A stretch of DNA of 64,000 nt, taken from Burkholderiaceae bacterium. Lineage in GTDB: Bacteria; Pseudomonadota; Gammaproteobacteria; Burkholderiales; Burkholderiaceae_C. Of this stretch, positions 55,795 to 64,000 are shown in pieces (within the stretch, counting starts at the first letter, position 1; each line of letters opens with the position of its first letter). Made by a program: the position numbers and the translations under genes. The stretch is taken from assembly GCA_004299095.1 (NCBI GenBank), contig SCQQ01000086.1, positions 1 through 64,000 on the forward strand, read 5' to 3'. The notes under the pieces are model-generated. The model did not search any database, was not told the origin of the DNA, and saw only the letters and a list, made by a program, of their open reading frames with translations.

Positions 55795-56994
55795 ATGAAT
55801 CCGCTGCACAGCCCGGCTGACGTCTTGTTCATTTTCATTGGCGGCGTCCTGATCCTGGCGATGCACGCCGGCTTTGCTTTTCTCGAGCTGGGTACGGTGC
55901 ACAAGAAAAACCAGGTGAACGCGCTGGTCAAGATCCTGAGCGATTTCGGCGTCTCTACGCTGGCCTATTTCTTCATCGGCTACGGCATTGCCTACGGCAC
56001 GCATTTCTTCGAAGGCGCCGACTTGCTCGCACACGACAACGGTTTTGCCCTTACCCGCTTCTTCTTCTTGCTGATGTTCGCCGCCGCGGTGCCGGCCATC
56101 ATTTCCGGCGGCATCGCCGAGCGCGCGCGCTTCTATCCGCAATTGATCGCCACGTTCTGTCTGGTGGCGTTCTTCTACCCGCTGTTCGAGGGCATCGCCT
56201 GGAACGGCAACTTCGGCATCCAGGCCTGGCTTACGCACGTGTTCGGCGCGCCGTTCCACGACTTCGCAGGCTCGGTGGTGGTGCACGCCGTCGGCGGCTG
56301 GATGGGGCTGGTTGCAGTGCTGCTGCTCGGCCCGCGCTACGGGCGCTACGCCGAAGGTGGCGGCTCGGCGCACCCGCCGTCATCCATTCCGTTCCTGGCG
56401 CTGGGCACCTGGATCCTGGTGATCGGCTGGTTCGGCTTCAACGTCATGAGTGCGCAGGGGCTCGACCGGATTTCCGGCCTGGTGGCGGTGAATTCGCTCA
56501 TGGCCATGGTCGGCGGTACGCTGGCCGCGCTGGTGGCCGGGCGCAGCGACCCCGGTTTTGTCCACAACGGCGCGCTTGCGGGTCTGGTGGCGGTGTGCGC
56601 GGGCTCCGACATCATGAATCCGCTCGGTGCGCTGGTGACCGGTGCGGTGGCCGGCGTGCTGTTCGTATTCCTCTTCACGCTCACGCAGAACCGCTGGAAG
56701 ATCGACGATGTGCTGGGCGTCTGGCCGCTGCACGGGCTGTGCGGCACTTGGGGCGGCCTGGCCGCCGGCATCTTCGGCTTGCAGGCGCTGGGCGGCGAAG
56801 GCGGCGTGAGCTTCGTTTCGCAATTGCTTGGCACCGTGCTCGGGATCATGATCGCGCTGGCGGGCGGCTTCGTGGTGTACGGCATTCTCAAGCGCACCAT
56901 GGGCATACGCCTGAGCCCGAACGACGAGTACCGCGGCGCGGACTTGAGCATTCACCGCATTTCCGCCACGCCCGACCACTGGGCGCCGTGGTAG
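55795..56994 (+). CDS. ammonium transporter (Amt/Mep/Rh family)
   Basis: A 399-residue protein with eleven predicted helices. MHAGFAFLELGTVHKKNQVNALVKILSDFGVSTLAYFFIGYG, VVVHAVGGWMGLVAVLLLGPRYGRY, GWFGFNVMSAQ and VLGVWPLHGLCGTWGGLAAGIFG are Amt signatures, including the twin-His pore residues (His in VVHAVGG and in WPLHGLCG). It allows ammonium uptake, feeding the GS-GOGAT genes ten kilobases away. The usual glnK partner is not next to it. AAAGGAAG sits before the ATG; the upstream extension in the ORF track is not part of it. Confidence 0.95.
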   Translation: MNPLHSPADVLFIFIGGVLILAMHAGFAFLELGTVHKKNQVNALVKILSDFGVSTLAYFFIGYGIAYGTHFFEGADLLAHDNGFALTRFFFLLMFAAAVPAIISGGIAERARFYPQLIATFCLVAFFYPLFEGIAWNGNFGIQAWLTHVFGAPFHDFAGSVVVHAVGGWMGLVAVLLLGPRYGRYAEGGGSAHPPSSIPFLALGTWILVIGWFGFNVMSAQGLDRISGLVAVNSLMAMVGGTLAALVAGRSDPGFVHNGALAGLVAVCAGSDIMNPLGALVTGAVAGVLFVFLFTLTQNRWKIDDVLGVWPLHGLCGTWGGLAAGIFGLQALGGEGGVSFVSQLLGTVLGIMIALAGGFVVYGILKRTMGIRLSPNDEYRGADLSIHRISATPDHWAPW

Positions 56995-57001
56995 CGCGGG
57001 C

Positions 57002-57859
57002 TCAGGCGCCCGTGAAATCGGCGCGGTAGTCCTGCAGGAACGTGGCCAGTGCGGTTGGCGGGCGTCCGGTGAGCTGCTCGAAATCCGCTGATACCGCGTT
57101 GTCCGGCGGCTCGTAGGCGTACAGGATGTGCGCCAAGTCGAAGGCGCGCCAGCCGGGCACGTCGCGCACGCGCAGCCGCGCTTCCCAGTCGTGCGGATCG
57201 ACCGCTTCGTACTCCACCGGCCGGCCAAGCAATTCGGAGAGCGCGGCGGCCACCTGGTCGTAGCTGATGGCTTTCGGTCCGGTCAGACGGTAGGTCTTGC
57301 CCCGGTGCGCAGCCGGGTCCATGAGCACGGCAGCGGCGGCCGCTCCTACGTCACGCGCGTCCACGAGCGGCAGGCTGTCGTGCGCCATCGGTGCCGAGAG
57401 ACGCCCGGTCTTGCGGATGGCAGCGGCCGCACGCAGCAGGTTTTGCAGGTAGAGGTGCGGCTGCAGCAGCGTCCAGCCCGACGGCCCCGCCCGCAGGCGC
57501 TCGTCCAGCGCGTGGTGATCGGCCATGAGGTGCACCGGCGAATAGGCGGATGCGCCGATCGCCGACAGCTTGACGATGTGGCGCACGCCCGCGGCCCAGG
57601 CGCGCTCCAGCACACCCACGTAGTGCGGCACGGCATCGGGGTGGTCGGCGCAGACCAGCAGCAGCGCGTCCACGCCGGTGAGCGCTCGGTCCAGCGATGC
57701 GCCATCTTCGAAGCTGCCTTGGACGATTTCGGCGCCTTCCAGCCTTTGCGCAAATGCCAGGTTGCGCACCAGCGCCCGCACTGGCGCGCCTTGTGCCAGC
57801 AATGCGCGGGCCGTGGCGCCGCCCACCTGGCCGGTGGCGCCGGTGATCAGAATGGTCAT
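57002..57859 (-). CDS. NmrA-like NAD(P)-binding protein
   Basis: A 285-residue atypical short-chain dehydrogenase. MTILITGATGQVGGATARALLAQGAPVRALVRN is the nucleotide-binding start and VRHIVKLSAIGASAYSP a catalytic-region equivalent lacking the usual Tyr-x3-Lys. TYRLTGPKAISYDQVAAALSELLGRPVEYEAV is typical of NmrA/HSCARG or quinone-reductase-like members. The substrate is unknown. It is convergent with amtB and 41 bases downstream of the FNR-type gene. Confidence 0.85.
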   Translation of the reverse strand: MTILITGATGQVGGATARALLAQGAPVRALVRNLAFAQRLEGAEIVQGSFEDGASLDRALTGVDALLLVCADHPDAVPHYVGVLERAWAAGVRHIVKLSAIGASAYSPVHLMADHHALDERLRAGPSGWTLLQPHLYLQNLLRAAAAIRKTGRLSAPMAHDSLPLVDARDVGAAAAAVLMDPAAHRGKTYRLTGPKAISYDQVAAALSELLGRPVEYEAVDPHDWEARLRVRDVPGWRAFDLAHILYAYEPPDNAVSADFEQLTGRPPTALATFLQDYRADFTGA

Positions 57860-57900
57860 GAACGGTGGAAACCGTGGGCGAAGTCAGAGGGCGGCGCGGC

Positions 57901-58599
57901 TCAATAGCCCTCGAACTCTTCCGTCTTGATGTTGTCTTCGTCGGCGCCCACGTCGACCAGCAGCTTGCGCATGGCTTTCACCATGCCTTCGGGGCCGGAG
58001 AGGTAGTACTTGGGCGCACCGATGTCGGGTACGTGCGCGCGCACCATCTTGGCATCGATGAAGCCGTCGGTATCGCTGAAGCTCGGAACGAAGGTGAAAT
58101 TCTTGTTCACTTCGGCCAAGTGCTTGAGTTCATCCAGATACGCCGCCTGCGCCGGGTTGCGGTTGGAATACAGCAGCGTGATCTTGTGATTGGTTTTGTC
58201 GTGCGTGGCCTGCGCGATGATGCTGCGCACCGGCGTGATGCCGATGCCGCCGATCAGGAACACCGCCGGGATCTTGTCGTTCTTCTGCAGCGTGAAATCG
58301 CCCCAGAGCGCCAGCAGCTTGACCATCGTGGCTTCGGGCACCTTGGCCGCGGCCTGCTTGTATTTGCTTTGCGCGCGCATGCGCGTGGCCATGCGCAGCG
58401 TGTCCTCGAATGGCGCGCTCACGAACGAAAAGCCGTGCTTGTTGTTGCTGTCATCCAGTCCGGTGGAAGCCGGCAGCACCAAGTCGCCGTACTGGCCGGC
58501 GCGGTACTGGAAGCCCTTGGGTTTTTCCAGCGTGAACTCCAAGGTGCCTTGCGCCACTTCTTTTTTGTGCAGCAACTTGACGTTGTAACTGTCAGGCAT
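57901..58599 (-). CDS. FNR-type FAD/NAD(P) oxidoreductase
   Basis: A 232-residue flavoprotein of the ferredoxin-NADP+ reductase superfamily. FQYRAGQYGDL and KHGFSFVSAPFE form the FAD-binding beta-barrel in the HxFS style seen in ferric-reductase-like members, rather than RxYS. PAVFLIGGIGITPVRSIIAQA is the NAD(P)-binding site, and YYLSGPEGMVKAMRKLL with the end EEFEGY complete the C-terminal domain. The electron acceptor is unknown. AAGGAG precedes the ATG. Confidence 0.87.
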   Translation of the reverse strand: MPDSYNVKLLHKKEVAQGTLEFTLEKPKGFQYRAGQYGDLVLPASTGLDDSNNKHGFSFVSAPFEDTLRMATRMRAQSKYKQAAAKVPEATMVKLLALWGDFTLQKNDKIPAVFLIGGIGITPVRSIIAQATHDKTNHKITLLYSNRNPAQAAYLDELKHLAEVNKNFTFVPSFSDTDGFIDAKMVRAHVPDIGAPKYYLSGPEGMVKAMRKLLVDVGADEDNIKTEEFEGY

Positions 58600-58883
58600 G
58601 GGTTGAACTCCTTCAGAATTTCAATGGTCGTTTCGATTATTGCGTGCGCCGCATAACTGGCATCGGTGTGCGTCTTTGTCGCCTCTTGGCGATGGGCACA
58701 GGGACAACCGGGATGCCGGCAAACGCGGAACCCGGGGTTTCGTGCACAGGGCGGCCGCGCGGAACAACCGGTTTCGCGGACTCGTCTCTTGGATGACGGG
58801 AGGTCGGGCTTTGTGACGCCGGCACCCGCTGGTCGACCGTTGTTCAGTGCCATGGCGCGTTCAGAGGTCGCGCCCGTTGGTCT

Positions 58884-59969
58884 TTACCCGTGCGCCGCCT
58901 GGCTGGCGATCCGGCGCGCCAGCTTCAGGTAGTCGTCGTGTTTTTCCAGGCCGTCCATGAAGCGCTTCGGGATCCCCTGAACGCCCACCATGGCGCCGAC
59001 CAACGCACCGGTCAGGATCGCACGCGCCTGGTTCTGGCCGCCGCCGTTGATGGCGCTCAGCACGGCGGTTTCATAGTCGTCCGCAAAGCGCGCCGCCAGG
59101 TGATATGCAGCCGGGAACTGGTGGTACACGGCGCACGGCATGCCGTAGACCTGCGACACCTTCCACGCCGGCTCGATGCGCACCGCCGGATCGAGCGCGG
59201 CACCGGCGATGTAGCCCATGCCGATGAGCGCATCGGGCGACGCGAAATTGCCCGCCACGTGCACCCGTTCGGGGCCCGGCGCCACGCTGTCGAGCCCCGG
59301 TGTGGTCACGCTGTGAAACGGCAGCGTGCCGTCGTGTACGCGCGCCATCAGTTTGTCGGTGATCTGGCCGTCGAAATGCTCGCCCTGCACCAGCAACCCG
59401 AGCGCCGCGCAGTACGCCGTGGTCATGGCGCCCACGGTGGCGTCGATTTGCGTGAGGGCCGTGTTGCCGCTCACGTGGCGCGCGAGCTGGCTCAGGTCTT
59501 TCGCGTAGCGCACCGCAATCGCCAGCACGCGCTCGGCCGCTTCCGTATTGTCCGCATAGCCGCCCACCTGGCCCCAAGGCTTGTGCTGCTGCACGCGCAA
59601 GCGATAGGCCTCGCGCATTGACTGGCTGGTATAGCCGCCGGGGCCGTTCTTGGGCGAGCCGTTGATCAGCGGGAAGAATTCTTTGTCCAGACGCGCGCAG
59701 AAATCGGCTTCGTCGTACTTGCCGTGCTCGGCCAGCGAGCGCATGGTGAGCGCCAGCAGCCAGCCCGATTGCGACGATTGCCCGGCTTTCAATCCTTCGT
59801 GATAGCGCCCGGGCTTCGGCGTGGTGTAGTCGCTGATCCACGGGCCGTAAGCGGCGTGCAGCTCGTCCAGGTTGTAGTACCAGTGCGGGCCGACGCCGAG
59901 CGCGTCGGCCACGAGCGCGCCCATCAGGGCGCCGGCGGCGCGGTCTTCGAAAGTGGTGGTGGTTGTCAT
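58884..59969 (-). CDS. ADP-ribosylglycohydrolase-family protein
   Basis: A 361-residue all-helical protein. FEDRAAGALMGALVADALGVGPHW starts the family and carries an early acidic ligand. AINGGGQNQARAILTGALVGAMVGVQGIP is the C-terminal segment that normally supplies the second metal site as GGDTDT-like sequence; here it is GGGQNQ, so the usual Asp-Thr-Asp is missing. The family reverses ADP-ribosylation or acts on related substrates. The ATG at 59969 is used; an upstream ATG at 59999 cannot be ruled out. Confidence 0.82.
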   Translation of the reverse strand: MTTTTTFEDRAAGALMGALVADALGVGPHWYYNLDELHAAYGPWISDYTTPKPGRYHEGLKAGQSSQSGWLLALTMRSLAEHGKYDEADFCARLDKEFFPLINGSPKNGPGGYTSQSMREAYRLRVQQHKPWGQVGGYADNTEAAERVLAIAVRYAKDLSQLARHVSGNTALTQIDATVGAMTTAYCAALGLLVQGEHFDGQITDKLMARVHDGTLPFHSVTTPGLDSVAPGPERVHVAGNFASPDALIGMGYIAGAALDPAVRIEPAWKVSQVYGMPCAVYHQFPAAYHLAARFADDYETAVLSAINGGGQNQARAILTGALVGAMVGVQGIPKRFMDGLEKHDDYLKLARRIASQAAHG

Positions 59970-60015
59970 GGAGCGACTGTAGTTCGTGCCGGGCGCCATT
60001 GCAGAGGCGCCCGGT

Positions 60016-61350
60016 TCAAGTGCGGAACCCGGCGAAGGGCAGCCCGAAGGCGTCCAGCAGGAGCATGAGGTTGAGCGCCATGACTGCTGCCGCGCCGGCC
60101 CAGGCGATCCCTCGCAGGCGCCAGCCGATGGCGAATTCGCCCATTACGTCGCGGCGCGCGACGAACCACAGCAGGGGCAGCATCGGCACCGGCAGCGAAA
60201 CGGCGAGCACCACCTGGCTGAGCACCAGCGCACGCGTGGTATCCATGCCGAGGGCGATGACGACGAACGCCGGCGCCATGGTGACGGCGCGCCGCAGCCA
60301 CAGCGGGATGCGCCGGTGGATGAAACCCTGCATGACCAGTTGCCCGGCCATCGTCCCGACCACCGAACTGGAGATGCCCGAGGCGATCAGCGAGGTCAGG
60401 AACGCGCCCGCAGCCAGCCCGCCGAGCAGCGGCGCGAGCGAGTGGTAGGCCGTGCCGAGGTCGGCCACCTCGGGGTGGCCGCGGTGGAACGCCGCGGCGG
60501 CCATGATCACCATGGCGACGTTCACCAGCCCGGCGACGCTGAGGGCACCCACCACCTCGAGGTTCGAATAGTGCAGCAGCCGCCGCCGCTCGGACAGCGT
60601 GGCGTCGGGCATGCGCTCGGCCGTCAGCCCCGAATGCAGGAACAGCGCATGCGGCATGATGGTGGCGCCGACGATACCGACCGCGAGCACCAGCGCGCCG
60701 CTGTCGGCCAAGGCCGGCGTTACCGCGCCCCGTGCCGCAGCGGGCCAGTCGACCGGCGCGATGAACAGCTCGATCAGGTAGCACAGGCTGATGATGACGA
60801 CGAAACCGCCGATCAGCAGCTCCATCGGCCGGAAACCGCGATCGCCCAGCACCAGCAGCGCATAGGTCACGGCGGCCGTTATCCCCATGCTCCAGAGCAG
60901 CGGCACGCCGAAGAGCAGCGACAAGCCGATCGCGCCGCCGAGGAATTCCGCCAGGTCGGTGGCCATCGCCGCGATTTCCGAGACGATCCACATGACCTGC
61001 ACCAGCGGCCGTGGCAACCGGTCGCGGCTGACTTCGGCCAGGTTCTTCCCGGTGGCGATCCCGAGGCGCGCCGAAAGCGCCTGGAACAGCATGGCGATCA
61101 GGTTGGCCGCCACCACCACCCAGAGCAGCGAGAAGCCGTAGCGCGCCCCCGCCTGGATGTTGGTCACGTAGTTGCCGGGATCGACATAGGCGATCGAGGC
61201 GATGACCGCCGGGCCGAGGAACAACAGAAAGGCGAACGGCCCGCCACGCCCATCCAGCGCCGCCCGCACATGCGATGCCGTGCGGGTGCTGAGACCCGTG
61301 CCCGCCGGCGCGCGCGCATTGCCGATCGCCTGCGGCACTTCAGTCTTCAT
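60016..61350 (-). CDS. NRAMP-family divalent metal transporter (MntH-like)
   Basis: A 444-residue membrane carrier with about eleven helices. GPAVIASIAYVDPGNYVTNIQAGARYGF is the TM1 DPGN metal-binding motif, and GIVGATIMPHALFLHSGLTAER the TM6 MPH motif with the conserved MxH. MntH-type proteins import Mn2+ or Fe2+ with protons; substrate depends on the TM6 Met, which is present, favouring transition metals. I use the ATG at 61350. No MntR box or regulator is seen. Confidence 0.9.
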   Translation of the reverse strand: MKTEVPQAIGNARAPAGTGLSTRTASHVRAALDGRGGPFAFLLFLGPAVIASIAYVDPGNYVTNIQAGARYGFSLLWVVVAANLIAMLFQALSARLGIATGKNLAEVSRDRLPRPLVQVMWIVSEIAAMATDLAEFLGGAIGLSLLFGVPLLWSMGITAAVTYALLVLGDRGFRPMELLIGGFVVIISLCYLIELFIAPVDWPAAARGAVTPALADSGALVLAVGIVGATIMPHALFLHSGLTAERMPDATLSERRRLLHYSNLEVVGALSVAGLVNVAMVIMAAAAFHRGHPEVADLGTAYHSLAPLLGGLAAGAFLTSLIASGISSSVVGTMAGQLVMQGFIHRRIPLWLRRAVTMAPAFVVIALGMDTTRALVLSQVVLAVSLPVPMLPLLWFVARRDVMGEFAIGWRLRGIAWAGAAAVMALNLMLLLDAFGLPFAGFRT

Positions 61351-61479
61351 GCATTGGGATGTGGCGCGGATCGCGGCGCGATTCAAGCGGCTTCCGTTGC
61401 TCCGGCGTACTCCTGCGTGCGTCGTTGCCGGCCGCGCGCGGGTCGATCCGCGCCAGCGCGCAGCGAGGTGTGTCCGGGC

Positions 61480-62532
61480 CTAGTCGTACACCACCACGCG
61501 ATCGCCCACTTTCACTTGCTCGTACAGCCACTTGGCGCTCTGGTAGTCGTTCAGTTGGCTGCAGCCGTGCGAACCGCTGGCGTAGCCGGTTCGGGCGAAA
61601 TCGTCGGAATAGTGAATCGCCACGTTGCCCAGATAGAAGATGGCGTACGGCATGGGCGTGCGCTCGCCGAAGATTTTGGAAATCGTGTCCTGGTTCATGT
61701 ACCAGATGCGGAATTCGCCCACCGGGCTGTCGTAGCCGGGCCGGGAAAAGCGCGCTGCGCGCGTGAGCTGCGCCTGGCCATTCACCACGTACGACATCTT
61801 CTTCTGGCGCTTGGAAATGCACACCACCTTGCCCGTGAGGCAGCGGGTATCGAGCGCTTGCGTGAGCGTGCTCGCGGGCGGCGCGTCGAAGAGCTGCGCA
61901 TAGCGCGGGCTGCGTGTTTCGCCGATGAGCCGGGCCCAGGTGCGCTCGTCCATCACGTCGCTGGCCGGCAGACCGACCTTGCGGCGGTACGCGGCGATGG
62001 CGGCTTGCGTCGGATGGTCGAGTGCGCCGTTGATCGGTCCCTGATAGGCGCCGGCCTGCTTCAGCCGGTGCTGCAGCTCCATCACGTAGCCCGCTTGCGT
62101 CGGGCTCGTGAACCAGGCGCCGACGTCGGTGTTGTCGAGTTCGGCGGCGGTCGGTGCGCGTGATTTCGCCAGCAACACGTCCCACGTTTTCTGGTCGACC
62201 ACGCCGGTCGGTTTCAAGTCATGGTCGCGCTGGAATTTCTCCACCGCAGCGCGCGTTTGCTGGCCGAAGCGGTCGTTGGCGTCGTACGCCGCCAGGTATT
62301 TGGCGTGGCGCAGGCGGATCTGCAGTTCGCGCACTTGCGGTGATTCCATCTTGTAGCGCAGGGGGTGCTGTAGCACGGCAAGGTGCGCTGACGGCGACGG
62401 CGCCGCGTGGATGGCGGCCGTCGTGGGCGCCGCCGTCGAACCCGCGGGCAGCACGGTGCCCAGCGTCGCCAGCACGCCGGCCACGATGCCGGTGTTCAGG
62501 AAGGAAGCGAAGCGCCGGCGGATCATCGTCAT
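61480..62532 (-). CDS. L,D-transpeptidase with peptidoglycan-binding repeats
   Basis: A 350-residue exported enzyme. Residues 1-35 form a signal peptide (MTMIRRRFASFLNTG..., hydrophobic core, small-residue cleavage region). Two peptidoglycan-binding_1-type repeats follow (VRELQIRLRHAKYLAAYDANDRFG; VMELQHRLKQAGAYQGPINGALDHPTQAAI). The C-terminal YkuD domain has IHYSDDFARTGYASGSHGCSQLND with the catalytic His and Cys. The usual Arg after the GC-x is Gln here. It would cross-link or anchor peptidoglycan in the periplasm. Confidence 0.88.
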   Translation of the reverse strand: MTMIRRRFASFLNTGIVAGVLATLGTVLPAGSTAAPTTAAIHAAPSPSAHLAVLQHPLRYKMESPQVRELQIRLRHAKYLAAYDANDRFGQQTRAAVEKFQRDHDLKPTGVVDQKTWDVLLAKSRAPTAAELDNTDVGAWFTSPTQAGYVMELQHRLKQAGAYQGPINGALDHPTQAAIAAYRRKVGLPASDVMDERTWARLIGETRSPRYAQLFDAPPASTLTQALDTRCLTGKVVCISKRQKKMSYVVNGQAQLTRAARFSRPGYDSPVGEFRIWYMNQDTISKIFGERTPMPYAIFYLGNVAIHYSDDFARTGYASGSHGCSQLNDYQSAKWLYEQVKVGDRVVVYD

Positions 62533-62548
62533 CGTTGGCTGTGATCGC

Positions 62549-64000
62549 TCAGCGCAGGCGCCGCCAGAACGTCGCCTGCGCCAGCGTGTGCTGGAACTTG
62601 CGCCGCGTCTCGCGGATGACGAACGGCACGTCCTGCGGCGCGCCCACCAGCTCGAAGTGCTTGCCGAGCATCTGCTTCAAGGCGTCGAGCGTGCGCCAGG
62701 TTTCGCCGTCCTTCTTGAAACCGCCCAGCCACTTGGCGCGCGGCGTGTGCTCGGCAAGCCAGGTGTAGGGTGAGGTGATCATCAGCATGCCGCCGACGTT
62801 CAGGCGTTCGTGGATGGAATTCACGAACTTCGCCGGATCGTACAGCCGGTCGATCAGGTTGGCGGCGACGATCAGGTCGTAGCCGGTGAACTGCGGCTTC
62901 AGATTGCAGGCGTCGCCTTGCCAGAACTCGACGCTGCCGGCGGTGTCGCGCAGCCCCAGGTCGGTGAGCTTCACGCCCTTGTATTCGACCAGTTCGCCTT
63001 CGTCGGGCACGGTATAGCGCACGGTGTCGCCACGCGCCAGCGCCACGCCCTGTTCGATGAAGCGCGCCGAAAAATCGACGCCGATCACCTTGTCGAAGGT
63101 ACGCGCCAGCTCGAACACGCCGCGGCCGGTGGCGCAGCCCAGGTCCATGGCGAGGCGATGCGGTCCGTCGCCCACGGTCTTGATGGCCAGTTCCGCCACC
63201 GCCTTCGGGAAGTTGGGCACGCCCCAGTAAGTCGCGCCGTAGTGGAAGTCCATGTACTCGGTCACGAGATCGTCGGTTTCGTAGCGCGACGGAATGGCGC
63301 CCACCGGCGTGTCGGTGACGATGTAGCGGAAGCCCGCGTGCTGGAAGAAGTGGCGCCGGAAGGCATAGCGCGATTCGGGCTCGGCTTCATTGCCGGTGGC
63401 GATCCACGAGCCGCCTTTCATCAGGTTGTGCCGGCCGTCGAAGGTCGGCGTGGTGAAGTCGTCATAGATCGGGTGCGTCTTGAACCCTTCGAACGGATAC
63501 GTGGGCGTTTCGGTCCATTGCCAGACGTTGCCGACGACGTCGTAGAACGGCCCGTGCTTGAAGGTATCCACCGGACACGACGAGGCCCAGTGCTCCAGGT
63601 ACATGTTCGCGTTGACTGCGCCGCCTTCGGCCACGTCGGTCAGGTGCCAGCCGCTTGCCGCCAGCATGCGGTGCCATTCGTCTTCGGTCGGCAGGCGCAC
63701 CGACTGCCTCGTTTCGGCGGCTTTCCAGCGGCAGAACGCGGCGGCTTCCAGGTGGTTGGTTTCCACCGGCCAATTCCACGGCATGGCGACCTCCTGCGTC
63801 AGCAGGCGCAGCTTCCAGTCGTGGCCGTCAGGCACCCAGAACGTCGGGCGCGTGGCCTTGGCATAGTCGCGCCAGCGGCGTCCCTCGTCGTCCCACCAAG
63901 CGTCGTTGGCGTAGCCGCCGGCGTCGACGAACGCCTTGAATTCGCCGTTGCTCACGAGCATCTTCGCGGCCTGGAACGCGCCCACGTCGGCTTCGTGGTG
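62549..64000 (-). CDS. OvoA-like 5-histidylcysteine sulfoxide synthase, N-terminus cut by window
   Basis: 483 residues are visible; the gene continues past the right edge. The first half is an FGE-sulfatase-like domain (MLVSNGEFKAFVDAGGYANDAWW, NHLEAAAFCRWKAAE, GNVWQWTETPTYPFEGF, LMKGGSWIATGNEAE). The second half is a SAM methyltransferase (RLAMDLGCATGRGVFELARTFDKVIGVDFSARF, DLIVAANLIDRLYDPAKF). This fused order is typical of OvoA, which joins Cys to His in ovothiol biosynthesis and then methylates the thiolated histidine. The N-terminal DinB-like part lies outside the window. Confidence 0.85.
   Translation of the reverse strand, partial: HHEADVGAFQAAKMLVSNGEFKAFVDAGGYANDAWWDDEGRRWRDYAKATRPTFWVPDGHDWKLRLLTQEVAMPWNWPVETNHLEAAAFCRWKAAETRQSVRLPTEDEWHRMLAASGWHLTDVAEGGAVNANMYLEHWASSCPVDTFKHGPFYDVVGNVWQWTETPTYPFEGFKTHPIYDDFTTPTFDGRHNLMKGGSWIATGNEAEPESRYAFRRHFFQHAGFRYIVTDTPVGAIPSRYETDDLVTEYMDFHYGATYWGVPNFPKAVAELAIKTVGDGPHRLAMDLGCATGRGVFELARTFDKVIGVDFSARFIEQGVALARGDTVRYTVPDEGELVEYKGVKLTDLGLRDTAGSVEFWQGDACNLKPQFTGYDLIVAANLIDRLYDPAKFVNSIHERLNVGGMLMITSPYTWLAEHTPRAKWLGGFKKDGETWRTLDALKQMLGKHFELVGAPQDVPFVIRETRRKFQHTLAQATFWRRLR

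Noticed and set aside
1-64000. CRISPR arrays, tRNA or rRNA genes, transposases, integrases, toxin-antitoxin pairs, defence islands
   Set aside because: Looked for through the window. I saw no spaced direct repeats, tRNA cloverleafs or mobile-element proteins.

Overview
The window is GC-rich bacterial chromosome with dense, short-spaced genes. The gene content points to a betaproteobacterium, probably of the Burkholderiales. The main indicators are a PhaM-type PHA granule protein, an 87-residue IF-1 beside minCDE, a metX-metW pair, a short RNase II-like exoribonuclease, gltBD next to glnA, and several small families common in that group. I cannot place genus or species. I see no rRNA, tRNA, CRISPR array, insertion sequence, integrase or phage gene. 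This is ordinary housekeeping and transport DNA with a few unusual loci.

Layout. 1-0.7 kb: the tail of a c-type cytochrome and a small putative membrane protein. 1.1-3.6 kb: minCDE (division-site selection) and infA. 3.6-8.8 kb: a 2[4Fe-4S] ferredoxin, a MarC-family protein, a class V aminotransferase overlapping cutA, a GlcD-like FAD oxidase and a PhaM-like protein. 8.9-14 kb (minus strand): ruvC, a TonB-like protein, an RNB exoribonuclease, a collapsed old-yellow-enzyme gene and a YqiA-like esterase. 14.1-17.9 kb (plus strand): rodA, a YegP protein, a CTCC-motif permease and a thioesterase. 18-21.3 kb: a MidA-like methyltransferase, then metX-metW behind a SAM-II-type riboswitch with an attenuator. 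22-30.2 kb: two MFS transporters, a 5-oxoprolinase set with PxpB and PxpC fused, an amidohydrolase and a divergent amidase.

30.5-38.8 kb is a complete kdp potassium-uptake locus in the order F-small ORF-A-C-B-D-E, so kdpC comes before kdpB. 38.8-41.4 kb is lysA with dapL, implying the direct aminotransferase route to diaminopimelate. 41.5-49.6 kb is the GS-GOGAT module: gltB-gltD read left and glnA reads right from a 500-bp divergent region. 49.6-53.3 kb holds trkA, trkH and a transglutaminase-like gene, a second potassium system. 53.5-64 kb holds an unrecognised CxxC protein, a DUF2784 protein, a ketopantoate-reductase-like protein, an ammonium transporter, an NmrA-like protein, an FNR-type flavoprotein, an ADP-ribosylglycohydrolase, an NRAMP transporter, an L,D-transpeptidase and most of an OvoA-like ovothiol synthase cut by the window edge.

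The best regulatory finding is the metX leader. A SAM-II-like pseudoknot can be drawn by hand. It has an extra hairpin in the P1-P2 linker, an overlapping 9-bp antiterminator and an intrinsic terminator ending six bases before the metX start codon. Other points of note are the rearranged kdp operon with a 27-residue extra membrane ORF, an in-frame internally deleted oxidoreductase, the fused PxpB-PxpC, and an orphan protein with half of an Ada-like zinc motif.
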